In this document: in pieces, positions 25,854 to 35,212 of the stretch
Numbering within the stretch: the stretch's first letter is position 1
How the letters are laid out: each line of letters starts with the position of its first letter
Made by a program: the position numbers and the translations under genes
Notes under the pieces: model-generated
Database searches by the model: none
Told to the model about the DNA's origin: nothing
What the model saw: only the letters and a program-made list of their open reading frames with translations
NCBI GenBank assembly: GCA_018825665.1
Contig: JAHJEG010000011.1
Location: 51,062-115,061 of the forward strand
Reading direction: 5' to 3'
DNA: 64,000 bases
DNA from: a bacterium
GTDB taxonomy: Bacteria; Campylobacterota; Campylobacteria; Campylobacterales; Sulfurimonadaceae

Positions 25854-27269
25854 ATGGATGCGAAGATATTTTTTGGCTCAAGAGAAGCTGTAAACGAAAA
25901 TTTTAGTGAAAGAAAAAATCCTTATAGCGGCGAGGTAGTTTCCCGTGCACCTGTTTGTAGCGGCGATGATGCAAAAAAAGCCCTGAAAATTGCCCAGGAA
26001 GCTGCAAAGCAGGCTAAGGCTTCAACTCTGTCCCAAAGATGTGACTGGCTCCTGGACGTCGCAAAAGGTCTAAAAGAAAATAAAGAGGATATTGCAAAGA
26101 CTATTACGGATGAAGTCGGCAAGCCTATAGCATTTGCCAGAATCGAGGTGGAGAGATGTATAGAGACTGTTACGCTCAGTGCTGAGACCATGCGTACTAT
26201 GCACGGAGAAACAATCAATACAGACGCTATGGCAAGCGGTAAAAAAACAATCTCCTATTTTACCCGTGAACCCGCGGGTGTCATAGTTGCGATAACACCG
26301 TTTAATTTTCCTTTAAATCTCATAGCCCACAAACTTGCTCCTGCACTTGTGGCGGGCAATGCGGTAGTGCTCAAGCCAACGCCCGAAGCACCTTTGACGG
26401 CCTATAAATTCGCAAAACTGTTTATAGAAAGTCCATATGCCCTAAAAGATGCGCTCAGCGTGGTCTACGGTGATGCAGAGGTCGGAAGTGCTCTTATCAC
26501 CAGTGATATCCCAAGAGTCATCAGCTTTACTGGAAGTGTTCCCGTGGGCGCAATTATCACCAAAAATGCAGGGATCAAAAAAGTTTCTCTGGAGCTTGGC
26601 GGAAATGCGGCTACCTACATTGATAAAAGTGCAGACTTGGATTTAGCGGCGCAGAGATGTGCCTTAGGCGCTTTTGTAAATTCAGGTCAGGTATGTATCT
26701 CTCTTCAGCGTATTTACGTCAACGCAGAGATTTATGATGCATTCGCATTAAAAATGGCAGAAGCTACAAAAAAACTGGTCGTGGGTTCCCCTTATGAGGA
26801 TGATACTTTTATGGGACCTCTTATAGACGATGAAGCAGCAGTGAGAGCCATGGGTTGGGTTGAGAGTGCGATACAAGAGGGTGCGACTCCCCTTTTGCCG
26901 CCGCACCGTGATGGGAGGATGTTCCACCCATGTGTCATGGCAAATGTGAGAGATGATATGGCCATAGTGTGTGAAGAGGTATTTGCCCCGATTGTATCCC
27001 TTGTAAAAGTGGATGGTTTTGACGATGCCTGCCCGAGGATGAACAATTCACCCTACGGACTTCAGTTCTCAGTATTTACAAATGATCTTCTTCTTGCAAA
27101 AAGAGCGATTAGCGAGCTTGATGCCGGGGGTATTGTCATCAATGATATGCCGACACTCAGATTTGACATACAGCCTTATGGCGGTGTAAAACTAAGCGGC
27201 GTAGGACGGGAAGGTCCAAAATTTGCCATTGAGGAGATGACGGAGATTAAAAGCGTCGTTATATGCTAA
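25854..27269 (+). CDS. NAD(P)-dependent aldehyde dehydrogenase
   Basis: 471 residues, ALDH superfamily. Marks: TPFNFPLNLIAHKLAPALVAGNAVVLKPTPEAPLTA (~145-180), FTGSVPVGAII (cofactor loop), the catalytic Glu in SLELGGNAA (~245) and catalytic Cys in NSGQVCISLQR (~279), then EEVFAPIV (~370). It resembles lactaldehyde / succinate-semialdehyde / non-phosphorylating GAPDH-like members (usual order GGNA, GQVC). The precise aldehyde cannot be read. It overlaps the DUF523 gene by 7 nt. Confidence 0.9.
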   Translation: MDAKIFFGSREAVNENFSERKNPYSGEVVSRAPVCSGDDAKKALKIAQEAAKQAKASTLSQRCDWLLDVAKGLKENKEDIAKTITDEVGKPIAFARIEVERCIETVTLSAETMRTMHGETINTDAMASGKKTISYFTREPAGVIVAITPFNFPLNLIAHKLAPALVAGNAVVLKPTPEAPLTAYKFAKLFIESPYALKDALSVVYGDAEVGSALITSDIPRVISFTGSVPVGAIITKNAGIKKVSLELGGNAATYIDKSADLDLAAQRCALGAFVNSGQVCISLQRIYVNAEIYDAFALKMAEATKKLVVGSPYEDDTFMGPLIDDEAAVRAMGWVESAIQEGATPLLPPHRDGRMFHPCVMANVRDDMAIVCEEVFAPIVSLVKVDGFDDACPRMNNSPYGLQFSVFTNDLLLAKRAISELDAGGIVINDMPTLRFDIQPYGGVKLSGVGREGPKFAIEEMTEIKSVVIC

Positions 27270-27706
27270 AGAAAAAGCTTATTGTCTCTGCCTGTTTGCT
27301 CGGTGAATATTGCCGCTATGACGGTAAGACGAAGCAAATGAGCGAACTCATAGAAGCGTATAAAGAGTATGAGATAATCCCCTTTTGTCCTGAAGCCCCT
27401 CTCTTTGGGACTCCCAGAGAGAGGATAAACGTCGTTCGTATTGCGGGGGAAAACCGTATCGTAACGGATATAACACAAAAAGATGTGACACAAGTCCTTG
27501 AAGCTGCTATCCACTCCTTTATAAAACAAAATCCACATGCCGACTCGATTATACTAAAATCAAAATCTCCAAGCTGCGGGCTCGGAACAACACCCGTGTT
27601 GAATGAGAACAAAGAGTTCCTGGCATGTGGAAACGGAATCGCCGCAGATATTTTTTTACACCATTACAAAAATTCAAAAATAAATGATGAAAAAAATTAT
27701 ATTTAG
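27263..27706 (+). CDS. DUF523 family protein
   Basis: 147 residues with the conserved cysteine motifs of DUF523: VSACLLGE.CRYDG (~8-21), PFCPEAPLFGTPRE (~41-54) and KSKSPSCGLG (~103-112). The cysteines suggest a metal or Fe-S site; the biochemical role is unknown. It carries two exact 10-bp repeats in opposite orientation 90 nt apart: 27532 (read as PHA) and 27622 (read as LACG). Overlap with the upstream aldehyde dehydrogenase shows one operon. Confidence 0.85.
   Translation: MLKKKLIVSACLLGEYCRYDGKTKQMSELIEAYKEYEIIPFCPEAPLFGTPRERINVVRIAGENRIVTDITQKDVTQVLEAAIHSFIKQNPHADSIILKSKSPSCGLGTTPVLNENKEFLACGNGIAADIFLHHYKNSKINDEKNYI
27532..27541 (+). repeat. 10-bp repeat (DUF523, first copy)
   Basis: Exact, followed by G; read as PHA. 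Confidence 0.85.
27622..27631 (-). repeat. 10-bp repeat (DUF523, second copy)
   Basis: Exact, opposite orientation to the copy 90 nt upstream; read as LACG. Confidence 0.85.
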
Positions 27707-27727
27707 TTTGCTTAATCACAATATTAT

Positions 27728-27832
27728 TATAATTTAGTTATAATTTTCGGGTAGATATTTGTATCTGTTTGATAGTCCTGCTCAGGTCTGTACCAGAAGG
27801 AAGGTTTTTGGTACTTATAAATAATTAGGACA
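27728..27832 (+). promoter_or_regulatory. Promoter and structured leader of a diguanylate cyclase gene
   Basis: Two TATAAT boxes (27728-27733 and 27739-27744) are followed by a leader of about 80 nt with three possible stems: AGATA-TTTG-TATCT, CCTG-CT-CAGG, and GTACCAGAA (from 27790) pairing with TTTTTGGTAC (to 27814). The ribosome site TTAGGA follows. I tested it by eye against the c-di-GMP-I riboswitch and saw no match. Confidence 0.5.
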
Positions 27833-29362
27833 ATGATGAACTATTTTCAAAAGCGCTTATTACTGTTTGTAAGTTTATTTGGCATTGTTTTTGGTGGAGT
27901 TTTTTATTTTCTGCTGCATTATAAAAATACAGGAATAGATGAAGTTCTGCATGAACAGCTGCGATACCTTGAAATCAGTTATAAACAAGCTCTGGACAGG
28001 TTTGAGGTAATCTCGAAAAATGCGTATATCACGCTGCTCAATGATGAGGTTTTCCTCGATATACTGGCGCAGGCGGCTGAGGCGTCTACAGAAAAAAAAG
28101 AGGAGCTTCGGGCAAGACTTTTTAAGCATCTCGAGGCCGAATTTGAAAAACTTCAATCACTTGAAGTGATGTATCTGCAGGTTGTCCTTCCAAACAATGA
28201 AAGTTTTTTAAGAGCACACAAACCGAGCAAATACGGTGACGATCTAAGTAGCGTCCGATACAGTATAAAATATTCCAACAGCGAAAAAATCCCTGTATTT
28301 GGGTTTGAGCAGGGAAAAACAAGCCATGCTTTTAGACATATTTTTCCGCTTTACAAAGATGCAAAACATATCGGCGCTGTCGATGTCGCATTTTCATCGA
28401 CGATGCTCCAAAATTATACGATGCGCGCGAGTAATATTCATACGCACTTTATAGTCAATAAAAATGTTTTTGCCTCACAAGCCTGGAAAAGAAATACGCA
28501 AGAGCCCTATTTTCAGAGTATAGAGCATGCCGATTATATGTTTAGTATGTCTGATCACGTGCAGCACAAGCGTCTTGATGAGAGCAAAAACACAATCATC
28601 TTACCGCTTCGAGCGATAATCAACGAAAAAATAGCTACGGGAAAAGAGTTTGCCTTGTATAGGGAAGTGGGTTCAAAGGTAAAAGTTGTAGCATTCCTTC
28701 CGATACAGAACGTAAAAAAAGATAAAACAGTTGCATATTTGGTCTCGTACACAAGATCAACGCGTATCGAAGCTATCCTCAAAGAGTTTAAAGTATCCGT
28801 ATTTACGGCTTTTGCAGTTCTTGTATTGATTTTTGTTCTGCTGTGCAAAAGCATGCGTTCAAGCGATGCATTAAAAAAAGAGCTGCAGTATGACAGCCTG
28901 ACAAAAGTTTATAACCGTAAATATTTTTTAAAACAAGCAGAGGAAGAGTTCGCAAAATCGAAACGTTTTGGACACGAACTGTGCATAGTCATGGCAGATA
29001 TCGACTATTTTAAAAATATAAACGATACCTACGGCCATCAGTGCGGAGACTCTGTACTCAAAGAGACTGCCCAGTTGATGCGTGCCTCCATACGCAGTTT
29101 TGACATGATAGGACGCTATGGGGGCGAGGAGTTTATCTTGCTCATAATGACAAACAAGGAGAACAGTGCTCACGTGGTAGAAAATATGAGAAATAAACTC
29201 GAAAATCATCTCTTTTGCCAGGAACATCAGCTTAAACTGACCTCCTCATTCGGGATAGCCCAGTTGGAAAACGAGGCGTCTTTAGATGAGATTATCAAGC
29301 GTGCCGATGATGCTCTTTACAAGTCAAAAAATGAAGGACGCAACCGGATAAGTATCGCCTAA
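27833..29362 (+). CDS. Membrane sensor diguanylate cyclase
   Basis: 509 residues. A first membrane helix (residues ~8-28), a periplasmic sensor region of about 290 residues with a dCACHE-like outline (SIEHADYMFSMSDHVQHKR..., AFRHIFPLYKDAKHIGAVDVAF), a second helix (VFTAFAVLVLIFVLLC, ~322-338) and a GGDEF domain. The active site reads RYGGEEF, and the inhibitory site RxxD (RSFD) lies five residues before it, so the enzyme should make c-di-GMP and be product-inhibited. The two consecutive ATGs at 27833 and 27836 both fit; the second has better spacing to AGGA. Confidence 0.92.
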   Translation: MMNYFQKRLLLFVSLFGIVFGGVFYFLLHYKNTGIDEVLHEQLRYLEISYKQALDRFEVISKNAYITLLNDEVFLDILAQAAEASTEKKEELRARLFKHLEAEFEKLQSLEVMYLQVVLPNNESFLRAHKPSKYGDDLSSVRYSIKYSNSEKIPVFGFEQGKTSHAFRHIFPLYKDAKHIGAVDVAFSSTMLQNYTMRASNIHTHFIVNKNVFASQAWKRNTQEPYFQSIEHADYMFSMSDHVQHKRLDESKNTIILPLRAIINEKIATGKEFALYREVGSKVKVVAFLPIQNVKKDKTVAYLVSYTRSTRIEAILKEFKVSVFTAFAVLVLIFVLLCKSMRSSDALKKELQYDSLTKVYNRKYFLKQAEEEFAKSKRFGHELCIVMADIDYFKNINDTYGHQCGDSVLKETAQLMRASIRSFDMIGRYGGEEFILLIMTNKENSAHVVENMRNKLENHLFCQEHQLKLTSSFGIAQLENEASLDEIIKRADDALYKSKNEGRNRISIA

Positions 29363-29377
29363 ACGTCCAAAGATATT

Positions 29378-29611
29378 TTATGAGACATAATCCAGACGCT
29401 GCAGGTTTATGTACCAGTCATCGCTGTAATAGCGTCTTGATTTTGCCAGATATATTTTGAAGGCATTATCGTAACACTCTATTTTTTTAATACATTCTTC
29501 TGGAATTTCCAGTTCATTTTCACAAATGCTTTTGGCACATTCCACATCCAGATAATCATACAGTTCCAAGCCATTAGAGTCTGCTCTTACTATAAACTCT
29601 CGTTCTAGCAT
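29378..29611 (-). CDS. Small hypothetical protein
   Basis: 77 residues: acidic N-terminal half, then KKIECYDNAFKIYLAKSRRYYSDDWYINLQRLDYV. I do not recognise it. It is kept because its codon use is normal, GAACG lies near the start, and it fills a gap between two genes of the other strand with nothing competing. No signal peptide or membrane segment. Confidence 0.5.
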   Translation of the reverse strand: MLEREFIVRADSNGLELYDYLDVECAKSICENELEIPEECIKKIECYDNAFKIYLAKSRRYYSDDWYINLQRLDYVS

Positions 29612-29758
29612 TTTTCACATCCAAATTATAGTTTTATGTGAAAATATTATATAAAGTTTGTCTCAAACAGGTTACAAAAATATGATTAAAATTTCGTCTT
29701 TTTACATTATAAATAAGTGTATCAGCACTGTTTAAATACTTATATAGATATTTTTGGA

Positions 29759-29764
29759 TACAAT
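29759..29764 (+). promoter_or_regulatory. -10 box of alaS promoter
   Basis: TACAAT in TTTGGATACAATCGCG, 28 nt before the alaS ATG. Confidence 0.55.
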
Positions 29765-29791
29765 CGCGTAATTTTATATGTGAGAAATATT

Positions 29792-32341
29792 ATGGATATC
29801 AGAGAAGAATTTTTAAAATTTTTTGAATCAAAAAACCACGATAGAGTGGATAGTGCGCCCTTAGTTCCCGATGATGCCACGCTCCTTTTTAACAACGCGG
29901 GTATGGTGCCTTTTAAGTCGATTTTTACAGGTGAGGTGCCTGCACCGCAAAATCCAAGAGCTACTTCGTGCCAGACCTGTCTGCGAGCCGGCGGAAAGCA
30001 TAATGACCTTGAAAATGTAGGGCATACCGCGCGTCACCATACTTTCTTTGAGATGCTGGGCAATTTTAGTTTTGGAAACTATTTTAAAGAGGATGCTATT
30101 GATTATGCCTGGGAGTTTATAACCAAGGTGATTGAGCTGCCTGTTGATAGGCTGTGGGTGACCGTCCATGAGAGCGATGACGAAGCCGAAGAGTTGTGGC
30201 TCAAACATGTGAGCAAAGACAGAATCATGAGACTCGGAGATGCCGATAATTTTTGGCAAATGGGAGATACGGGACCATGCGGACCGTGCAGCGAGATTTT
30301 TTATGACCAGGGTGCAGAGAATTTCAGCGGTCCCGAAGATTATATGGGCGGAGAGGGCGATAGATTTTTGGAGATCTGGAACCTTGTCTTTATGCAGTAT
30401 GAAAGAAGTGCCGATGGCAAGATGACGGAGCTTCCTAAACCGTCTATCGATACGGGTATGGGGCTTGAGAGAGTCGTGGCTATAAAAGAGGGAGCGACAA
30501 GCAACTACGGTTCATCTTTGTTTATGCCTATTATCCGTAAGGTTGAAGAGCTTATAGGCAGAGAATACGCCTACGATACAGGCGCTTCGTACCGTGTTAT
30601 TGCCGACCATATCAGAACCGCGCTGTTTCTTTTGGCCCAAGGGACAAACTTTTCCAACGAGGGGCGCGGTTATGTCCTTCGCAGAATCCTTCGACGTGCC
30701 GTGCGTCACGGATATCTTTTAGGCTTTAGAGAGCCTTTTATGCATAAGCTTGTGGATACTGTTGTGGCTATCATGGGAAGTGAGTATGATTATCTTGCTT
30801 CAAAATCCGAGGCTGTAAAAGAGCAGATAGAACTTGAAGAGGCCAGATTTTTTAAGACGATCGAGTCTGGAATAGCCCTTTTTGAAGAGGAGCTTGAAAA
30901 TACAAAAGAGGTGTTCTCGGGAGAGGTGGCCTTTAAACTTTACGACACCTTCGGTTTTCCTCTGGACCTTACCGAAGATATGTTAAAAAGCCACAATATG
31001 AAGCTTGACTCAGACAGATTCGAAGAGCTGATGCTAGAGCAGCGCACACGTGCAAAAGCTGCATGGAAAGGGAGTGGAGACGATGCCGTACACGGTGATT
31101 TTAAGTCACTTTTGGAACAATTCGGCGAGAACACTTTTATAGGCTATGACTTTACGACCCACTCGGGAGAGGTTCAGGCTCTTTTGGATGAGAATTTCAA
31201 ACATGCAGAGAGTCTGGCATGTGGAAGCAAGGGTTGGGTACTTCTGGATATCACACCTTTTTATGCTGAGAGCGGCGGGCAATGCGGCGATACGGGTGAG
31301 CTTGAAGGGTATGCAAAAGTCCTTGATACCAAGAAATTTTTCGGGCTGAATCTTTCTCAAATAGAGGTGAGTAAGGATTTGAGCGTCGGTAATGTTGTGG
31401 ATTGTATCGTTGATATCTCAAGAAATGAGATTACAAAACATCACTCCGCTACGCACCTTTTGCATGCAGTGCTTTTTGACGTATTGGGAGACCATATCTC
31501 TCAGGCTGGTTCACTTGTGGAGGCAGATCGTCTCCGATTTGACTTCTCGCATCCCAAGGGAGTCAGCGCAGAGGAGTTGGCAGAGATAGAGCGACGCGTG
31601 AACAACGAAGTGCTTCGAGGCATAGCCGCAAAAACAGAGGTGATGAGCATAGAAGATGCTAAAAAGAGCGGCGCAAAAGCGCAGTTTGGCGAGAAGTACG
31701 GCGATGAGGTCAGAGTTGTAAGCTTTGCAAACGCTTCTGTAGAATTCTGCGGCGGCGTGCATGTGCAAAATACGGCAAATATCGGTTCGTTCATCATCAC
31801 CAAAGAGAGCGGTGTAAGTGCGGGAGTCAGACGTATAGAAGCTGTTTGCGGACAGGCTGCCTATAATTATTTTATCTCCCAAAGAGCTGTATTGAACGAG
31901 GTTCAGGCAGAGGTGAAAAATCTGGATATCATGGCGGGTATCTCAAGAATAAAATCCAATATAAAAGAGTTAAAAGCCGAGCTGCTTGAAGCTCAAAACT
32001 CTGCAAAAGTCGAGATACAGACCTCTGAGATACACGGTGTTACCGTTATCGTGGATGAGCTGGCTACAGGGGATATCAAAGAGAAAATCGATGAGCTTAA
32101 AAATCAGAATGATTCTTTATGCGCGATACTTTTTCAAGTCAAAGGGGACAAGGTCCTTATAGCAGCAGGCGTGAAAAACGCTAAAGCAAAAGCGGGCGAT
32201 TGGATAAAAGTTATCGCTCCTCTTCTTGGCGGCGGCGGCGGCGGTCGTCCGGATTTTGCCCAGGCGGGCGGAAAAGATGTGACCAAGCTTGCCCAGGCAA
32301 AAGAGGCCGCTCTGGCATTCATAACAGAGGCTCTTGCGTAA
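29792..32341 (+). CDS. alaS: Alanyl-tRNA synthetase
   Basis: 849 residues from ATG 29792 ([19 protein letters not shown]). Class II core with motif 1-3 features: [65 protein letters not shown]. Editing domain with HHSATHLLH (zinc ligands) and [18 protein letters not shown]-Ala domain ends in [15 protein letters not shown]. The segment LACGSKGW is written with the exact 10-bp repeat (31216-31225) in a variable loop. The next gene starts inside its stop codon (TAATG). Confidence 0.98.
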   Translation: MDIREEFLKFFESKNHDRVDSAPLVPDDATLLFNNAGMVPFKSIFTGEVPAPQNPRATSCQTCLRAGGKHNDLENVGHTARHHTFFEMLGNFSFGNYFKEDAIDYAWEFITKVIELPVDRLWVTVHESDDEAEELWLKHVSKDRIMRLGDADNFWQMGDTGPCGPCSEIFYDQGAENFSGPEDYMGGEGDRFLEIWNLVFMQYERSADGKMTELPKPSIDTGMGLERVVAIKEGATSNYGSSLFMPIIRKVEELIGREYAYDTGASYRVIADHIRTALFLLAQGTNFSNEGRGYVLRRILRRAVRHGYLLGFREPFMHKLVDTVVAIMGSEYDYLASKSEAVKEQIELEEARFFKTIESGIALFEEELENTKEVFSGEVAFKLYDTFGFPLDLTEDMLKSHNMKLDSDRFEELMLEQRTRAKAAWKGSGDDAVHGDFKSLLEQFGENTFIGYDFTTHSGEVQALLDENFKHAESLACGSKGWVLLDITPFYAESGGQCGDTGELEGYAKVLDTKKFFGLNLSQIEVSKDLSVGNVVDCIVDISRNEITKHHSATHLLHAVLFDVLGDHISQAGSLVEADRLRFDFSHPKGVSAEELAEIERRVNNEVLRGIAAKTEVMSIEDAKKSGAKAQFGEKYGDEVRVVSFANASVEFCGGVHVQNTANIGSFIITKESGVSAGVRRIEAVCGQAAYNYFISQRAVLNEVQAEVKNLDIMAGISRIKSNIKELKAELLEAQNSAKVEIQTSEIHGVTVIVDELATGDIKEKIDELKNQNDSLCAILFQVKGDKVLIAAGVKNAKAKAGDWIKVIAPLLGGGGGGRPDFAQAGGKDVTKLAQAKEAALAFITEALA
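31216..31225 (-). repeat. 10-bp repeat (alaS)
   Basis: Exact with TT flank; read as LACG. Confidence 0.85.
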
Positions 32342-32823
32342 TGGCTGAATTTTTTTCCGAGTATAAGACATATATAGTTTTTTTACACGTACTGTCTGCC
32401 GTTGTATGGGTTGGAGGGATGATAGCGATGCGTTATGCGGCGCATCCCTCTTTTTTGCAGATAGAATCACCGGCACACAGACTTGAGAGAATCGCCCATG
32501 CCTTAAAAGGGCTTTTTGCCATAGTCGTGCCTTTTGTTGTTATCTTGCTGGTAACGGCTGTGATTATGATAATAGGTTTGGGGCTTTCCAAGAGTGAGTT
32601 TTCTATGATATCCCATGCGAAAGAGGGTATCTGGAGTGTGATGGCGATTAATCTTTTTGTGATGATTACAAGAAGAAACCGTGCTGTGAGACTTTTAAAC
32701 GAGGGCAACATGGTCGGTGCCAAATTCTCACTGGAACTTATCGGAAAATATATGGTACCCGTAAATATTGTTCTGGGTATTGTCGCGATATTCTTGGGCG
32801 TAACCCTTTCAAATTTATTTTGA
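32341..32823 (+). CDS. Four-helix membrane protein, CopD-like
   Basis: 160 residues with hydrophobic segments at ~12-30, 55-77, 99-113 and 136-156. The opening FLHVLSAVVWVGGMIAM resembles the CopD / DUF2269-like group, in which a His in helix 1 may bind haem or copper. The family is loosely defined, and a copper role is only a guess. It is co-translated with alaS (1-nt overlap) and precedes maf by 1 nt. Confidence 0.7.
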   Translation: MAEFFSEYKTYIVFLHVLSAVVWVGGMIAMRYAAHPSFLQIESPAHRLERIAHALKGLFAIVVPFVVILLVTAVIMIIGLGLSKSEFSMISHAKEGIWSVMAINLFVMITRRNRAVRLLNEGNMVGAKFSLELIGKYMVPVNIVLGIVAIFLGVTLSNLF

Positions 32824-32824
32824 T

Positions 32825-33370
32825 ATGATCAGATTAGCTTCATCATCACAAACCCGCGCAATGCTTCTAAGAGAAGCCGGGATTGGATTTATTCAGGAAA
32901 GTATTGATTTTGATGAAGATTCTATCCTTGCAAGCAGCCCGAAAAACTTCGTATATCAGGCCACATTAGGGAAGTATGAGGCTAATGTCAAAGCTTTTGG
33001 CTTTGATGATTACCCTCTTTTGGTCGCAGACACAGTAGTCACTGCAAAAAATCAGATACTCAGAAAAGCCAAATGTGTTGATGATGCCAGAAATATTTTG
33101 ATGACGCAAAGCGGGGATGTCACAAGCATCATCACCTGTATGATCTATCAGTCTCCAAAAATAAAACTCATCGATATCTCAACAACCAAATACCTTTTTA
33201 ATGCGTTTGATTTAGACTCTCTGGAGAGATACCTTGATAGCGGCGAGTGGCGAGGAAAGGCGGGAGCCTGTATGGTTGAAGGGTTTTGCAAGCCTTACAT
33301 CAAAGAGGTTCGCGGTTTTGAAAGTACGGCTATGGGACTCAGTCTGGAAGTTTTAAAAAATTTTATCTAG
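32825..33370 (+). CDS. maf: Maf-family nucleotide pyrophosphatase
   Basis: 181 residues. House-cleaning NTP pyrophosphatase for non-canonical nucleotides. Marks: RLASSSQTRAMLLREAGIGF (SSS.R substrate loop, residues 3-22), VADTVV (~63, catalytic Asp), and the C-terminal GGAC-like GKAGACMVEGF.  The usual KA...D pattern (RKAKCVDDAR) is also present. It is in the alaS operon. Confidence 0.88.
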   Translation: MIRLASSSQTRAMLLREAGIGFIQESIDFDEDSILASSPKNFVYQATLGKYEANVKAFGFDDYPLLVADTVVTAKNQILRKAKCVDDARNILMTQSGDVTSIITCMIYQSPKIKLIDISTTKYLFNAFDLDSLERYLDSGEWRGKAGACMVEGFCKPYIKEVRGFESTAMGLSLEVLKNFI

Positions 33371-33391
33371 GGGAGGAGGGCAGTATCTGTT

Positions 33392-35212
33392 ATGAGAAAA
33401 TATTATAAATTTTATGTAATGGCAGTCGCTGTTTTGCTCCTTTTGGTTTATGCGGGTTCTGTCTATATAGACCTTCTCAAAAATAAAAAAGAAAATTTTG
33501 AAAACGAAAGCTATGCAATAAGCGCTGCTGATATGCAAAGATCGGTTGCAGAGATGATTTTGCTCAAGAAAAAAGCTACCGTTGCCATTGCTTTGAGCAT
33601 TGCTGATAACAAGAGTTTTGTACACGATATAGCCGGGAAAAAAATCGATACCTTAAATTACGAGGATCTGATATCGAAATTCAGAGAACATACCCTTTAT
33701 AAAAATATATGGATTCAGGTCTTTGATAAAGACGCCAATGCTCTGTACAGAAGCTGGAGTGACAAAAAAGGGGACAACCTCTTTAATCTCAGAAAAGATT
33801 TGCAAAAAGTCATAGAAACAAAAAAGATAGTCTCTTCCATCAATCCCGGAAAACATGACCTGTCCATACGAGCCATTATCCCCCTTTTTGAGGGGAAAGA
33901 TTTTATAGGCATGCTCGAAGTGATATCCCATTTTAATTCCATAAGCAAATCTCTGAAAAAATCGGATACGGATTCTGTAGTCCTTTTGAAAAAAGAGTAC
34001 AAAGAGCAGTTGCAATACCCTGCGACAAAACTTTTCATAGATGATTATTATGTCGCTAATTTTGATGCTCCCCTTGCTTTGAGAGAGTATTTAAAAAGCA
34101 AGGGCGTTGAGAACTATCTCAACAGCTCCTATAAGGTGGAGAATCATAATATCATTGTCTCGTATGAACTCAAAGATGTGGATTATTTGCCTATCGGCTA
34201 CATCATAATGTCAAAAGATATTTCCAATATCTCAAATACGGGTGCGGATTTTTATATTTTCAAATGGATTTCATACTCCATAATCATCCTGATGGGGATA
34301 GCTATCATTATCAGCAGCACTCTTTTTTATACAAAATCAAGGGATAAGGTCTTTTATGAGAATATCATCAACACATCCAATAATATCATAGTCATAAATG
34401 ACAAAAATAAAACAATAAATGTCAATAAAACTTTTTTTAAATATTTTAAATCCTTTAAGAATTTTGAGCTATTTAGGAAAGAGCATGAATGTATCAGTGA
34501 TTTTTTTGTCAAAGAGAAGGGCTGTATACAAAAACAGCTTGAGGGTGAGAGCTGGATAGAATATCTGTTGAAACATACGGACGAGAATCACAAGGTGAAG
34601 ATGAAAGTCGATGACAAGGTCTATTATTTTTCCATCAGCGCATCCGTTGTGCAGGATGACAAAGACCATTTTGCCGTAATAATGTCGGATATAACTAAAC
34701 AGGAAAACTACAAAAAAGAGCTGGAACATCTAAGTGTCACCGACAGTTTGACCGGCATCGGCAACCGCAGATTCTTTCAGCAGAAGATAGAAGAGGAGTG
34801 CGCAAGATCCAAACGCTACAAGCATATGCTCTCTATGATAATATTTGATATCGACCATTTCAAGCAGGTGAATGACAAGTATGGACATGCCGTAGGCGAT
34901 GAGGTGCTGATTGAGTATTCGCGCCTTATATCTTCTATGCTCAGAGAAAATGATGTTTTTTGCAGAATCGGCGGAGAAGAGTTTGCGGTCATACTTCCAC
35001 ATGCCAATCTGGAGGACTCTCTAAAGATAGCAGAAAAATTTAGAGAAAGTGTGGAATCAAGTAAAAAGATTATCCCAATCACAATGAGTTTCGGCCTGGC
35101 GGAATATATTCAGGGTGAGAGTGTAGACACTATTTTCAAAAGAGCGGACAAGGCACTTTACGATGCCAAAGAAAGCGGACGTAATAAGGTTGTAGTCGGT
35201 CATGTATTATGA
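33392..35212 (+). CDS. Membrane sensor diguanylate cyclase with PAS-like region
   Basis: 606 residues. Helix 1 at ~6-24, a periplasmic dCACHE-like sensor (NIWIQVFDKDANALYRSW..., IIPLFEGKDFIGMLEV), helix 2 (WISYSIIILMGIAIIISSTLFY, ~292-313), a PAS-like region (~325-430) and a GGDEF domain. Active site RIGGEEF with the I-site RxxD (REND) five residues before it. It is the second enzyme of this kind in the window and differs from the first by the PAS-like part. PHANLED in the GGDEF domain contains an exact 10-bp repeat (34996-35005). It overlaps bioF by 11 nt. Confidence 0.92.
   Translation: MRKYYKFYVMAVAVLLLLVYAGSVYIDLLKNKKENFENESYAISAADMQRSVAEMILLKKKATVAIALSIADNKSFVHDIAGKKIDTLNYEDLISKFREHTLYKNIWIQVFDKDANALYRSWSDKKGDNLFNLRKDLQKVIETKKIVSSINPGKHDLSIRAIIPLFEGKDFIGMLEVISHFNSISKSLKKSDTDSVVLLKKEYKEQLQYPATKLFIDDYYVANFDAPLALREYLKSKGVENYLNSSYKVENHNIIVSYELKDVDYLPIGYIIMSKDISNISNTGADFYIFKWISYSIIILMGIAIIISSTLFYTKSRDKVFYENIINTSNNIIVINDKNKTINVNKTFFKYFKSFKNFELFRKEHECISDFFVKEKGCIQKQLEGESWIEYLLKHTDENHKVKMKVDDKVYYFSISASVVQDDKDHFAVIMSDITKQENYKKELEHLSVTDSLTGIGNRRFFQQKIEEECARSKRYKHMLSMIIFDIDHFKQVNDKYGHAVGDEVLIEYSRLISSMLRENDVFCRIGGEEFAVILPHANLEDSLKIAEKFRESVESSKKIIPITMSFGLAEYIQGESVDTIFKRADKALYDAKESGRNKVVVGHVL
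34996..35005 (+). repeat. 10-bp repeat (second diguanylate cyclase)
   Basis: Exact with TT flank; read as PHA inside the GGDEF domain. Confidence 0.85.

Noticed and set aside
27754..27814. c-di-GMP riboswitch upstream of the diguanylate cyclase
   Set aside because: The conserved GEMM core segments and tetraloop/receptor pairing are not visible; kept only as an unspecified structured leader.
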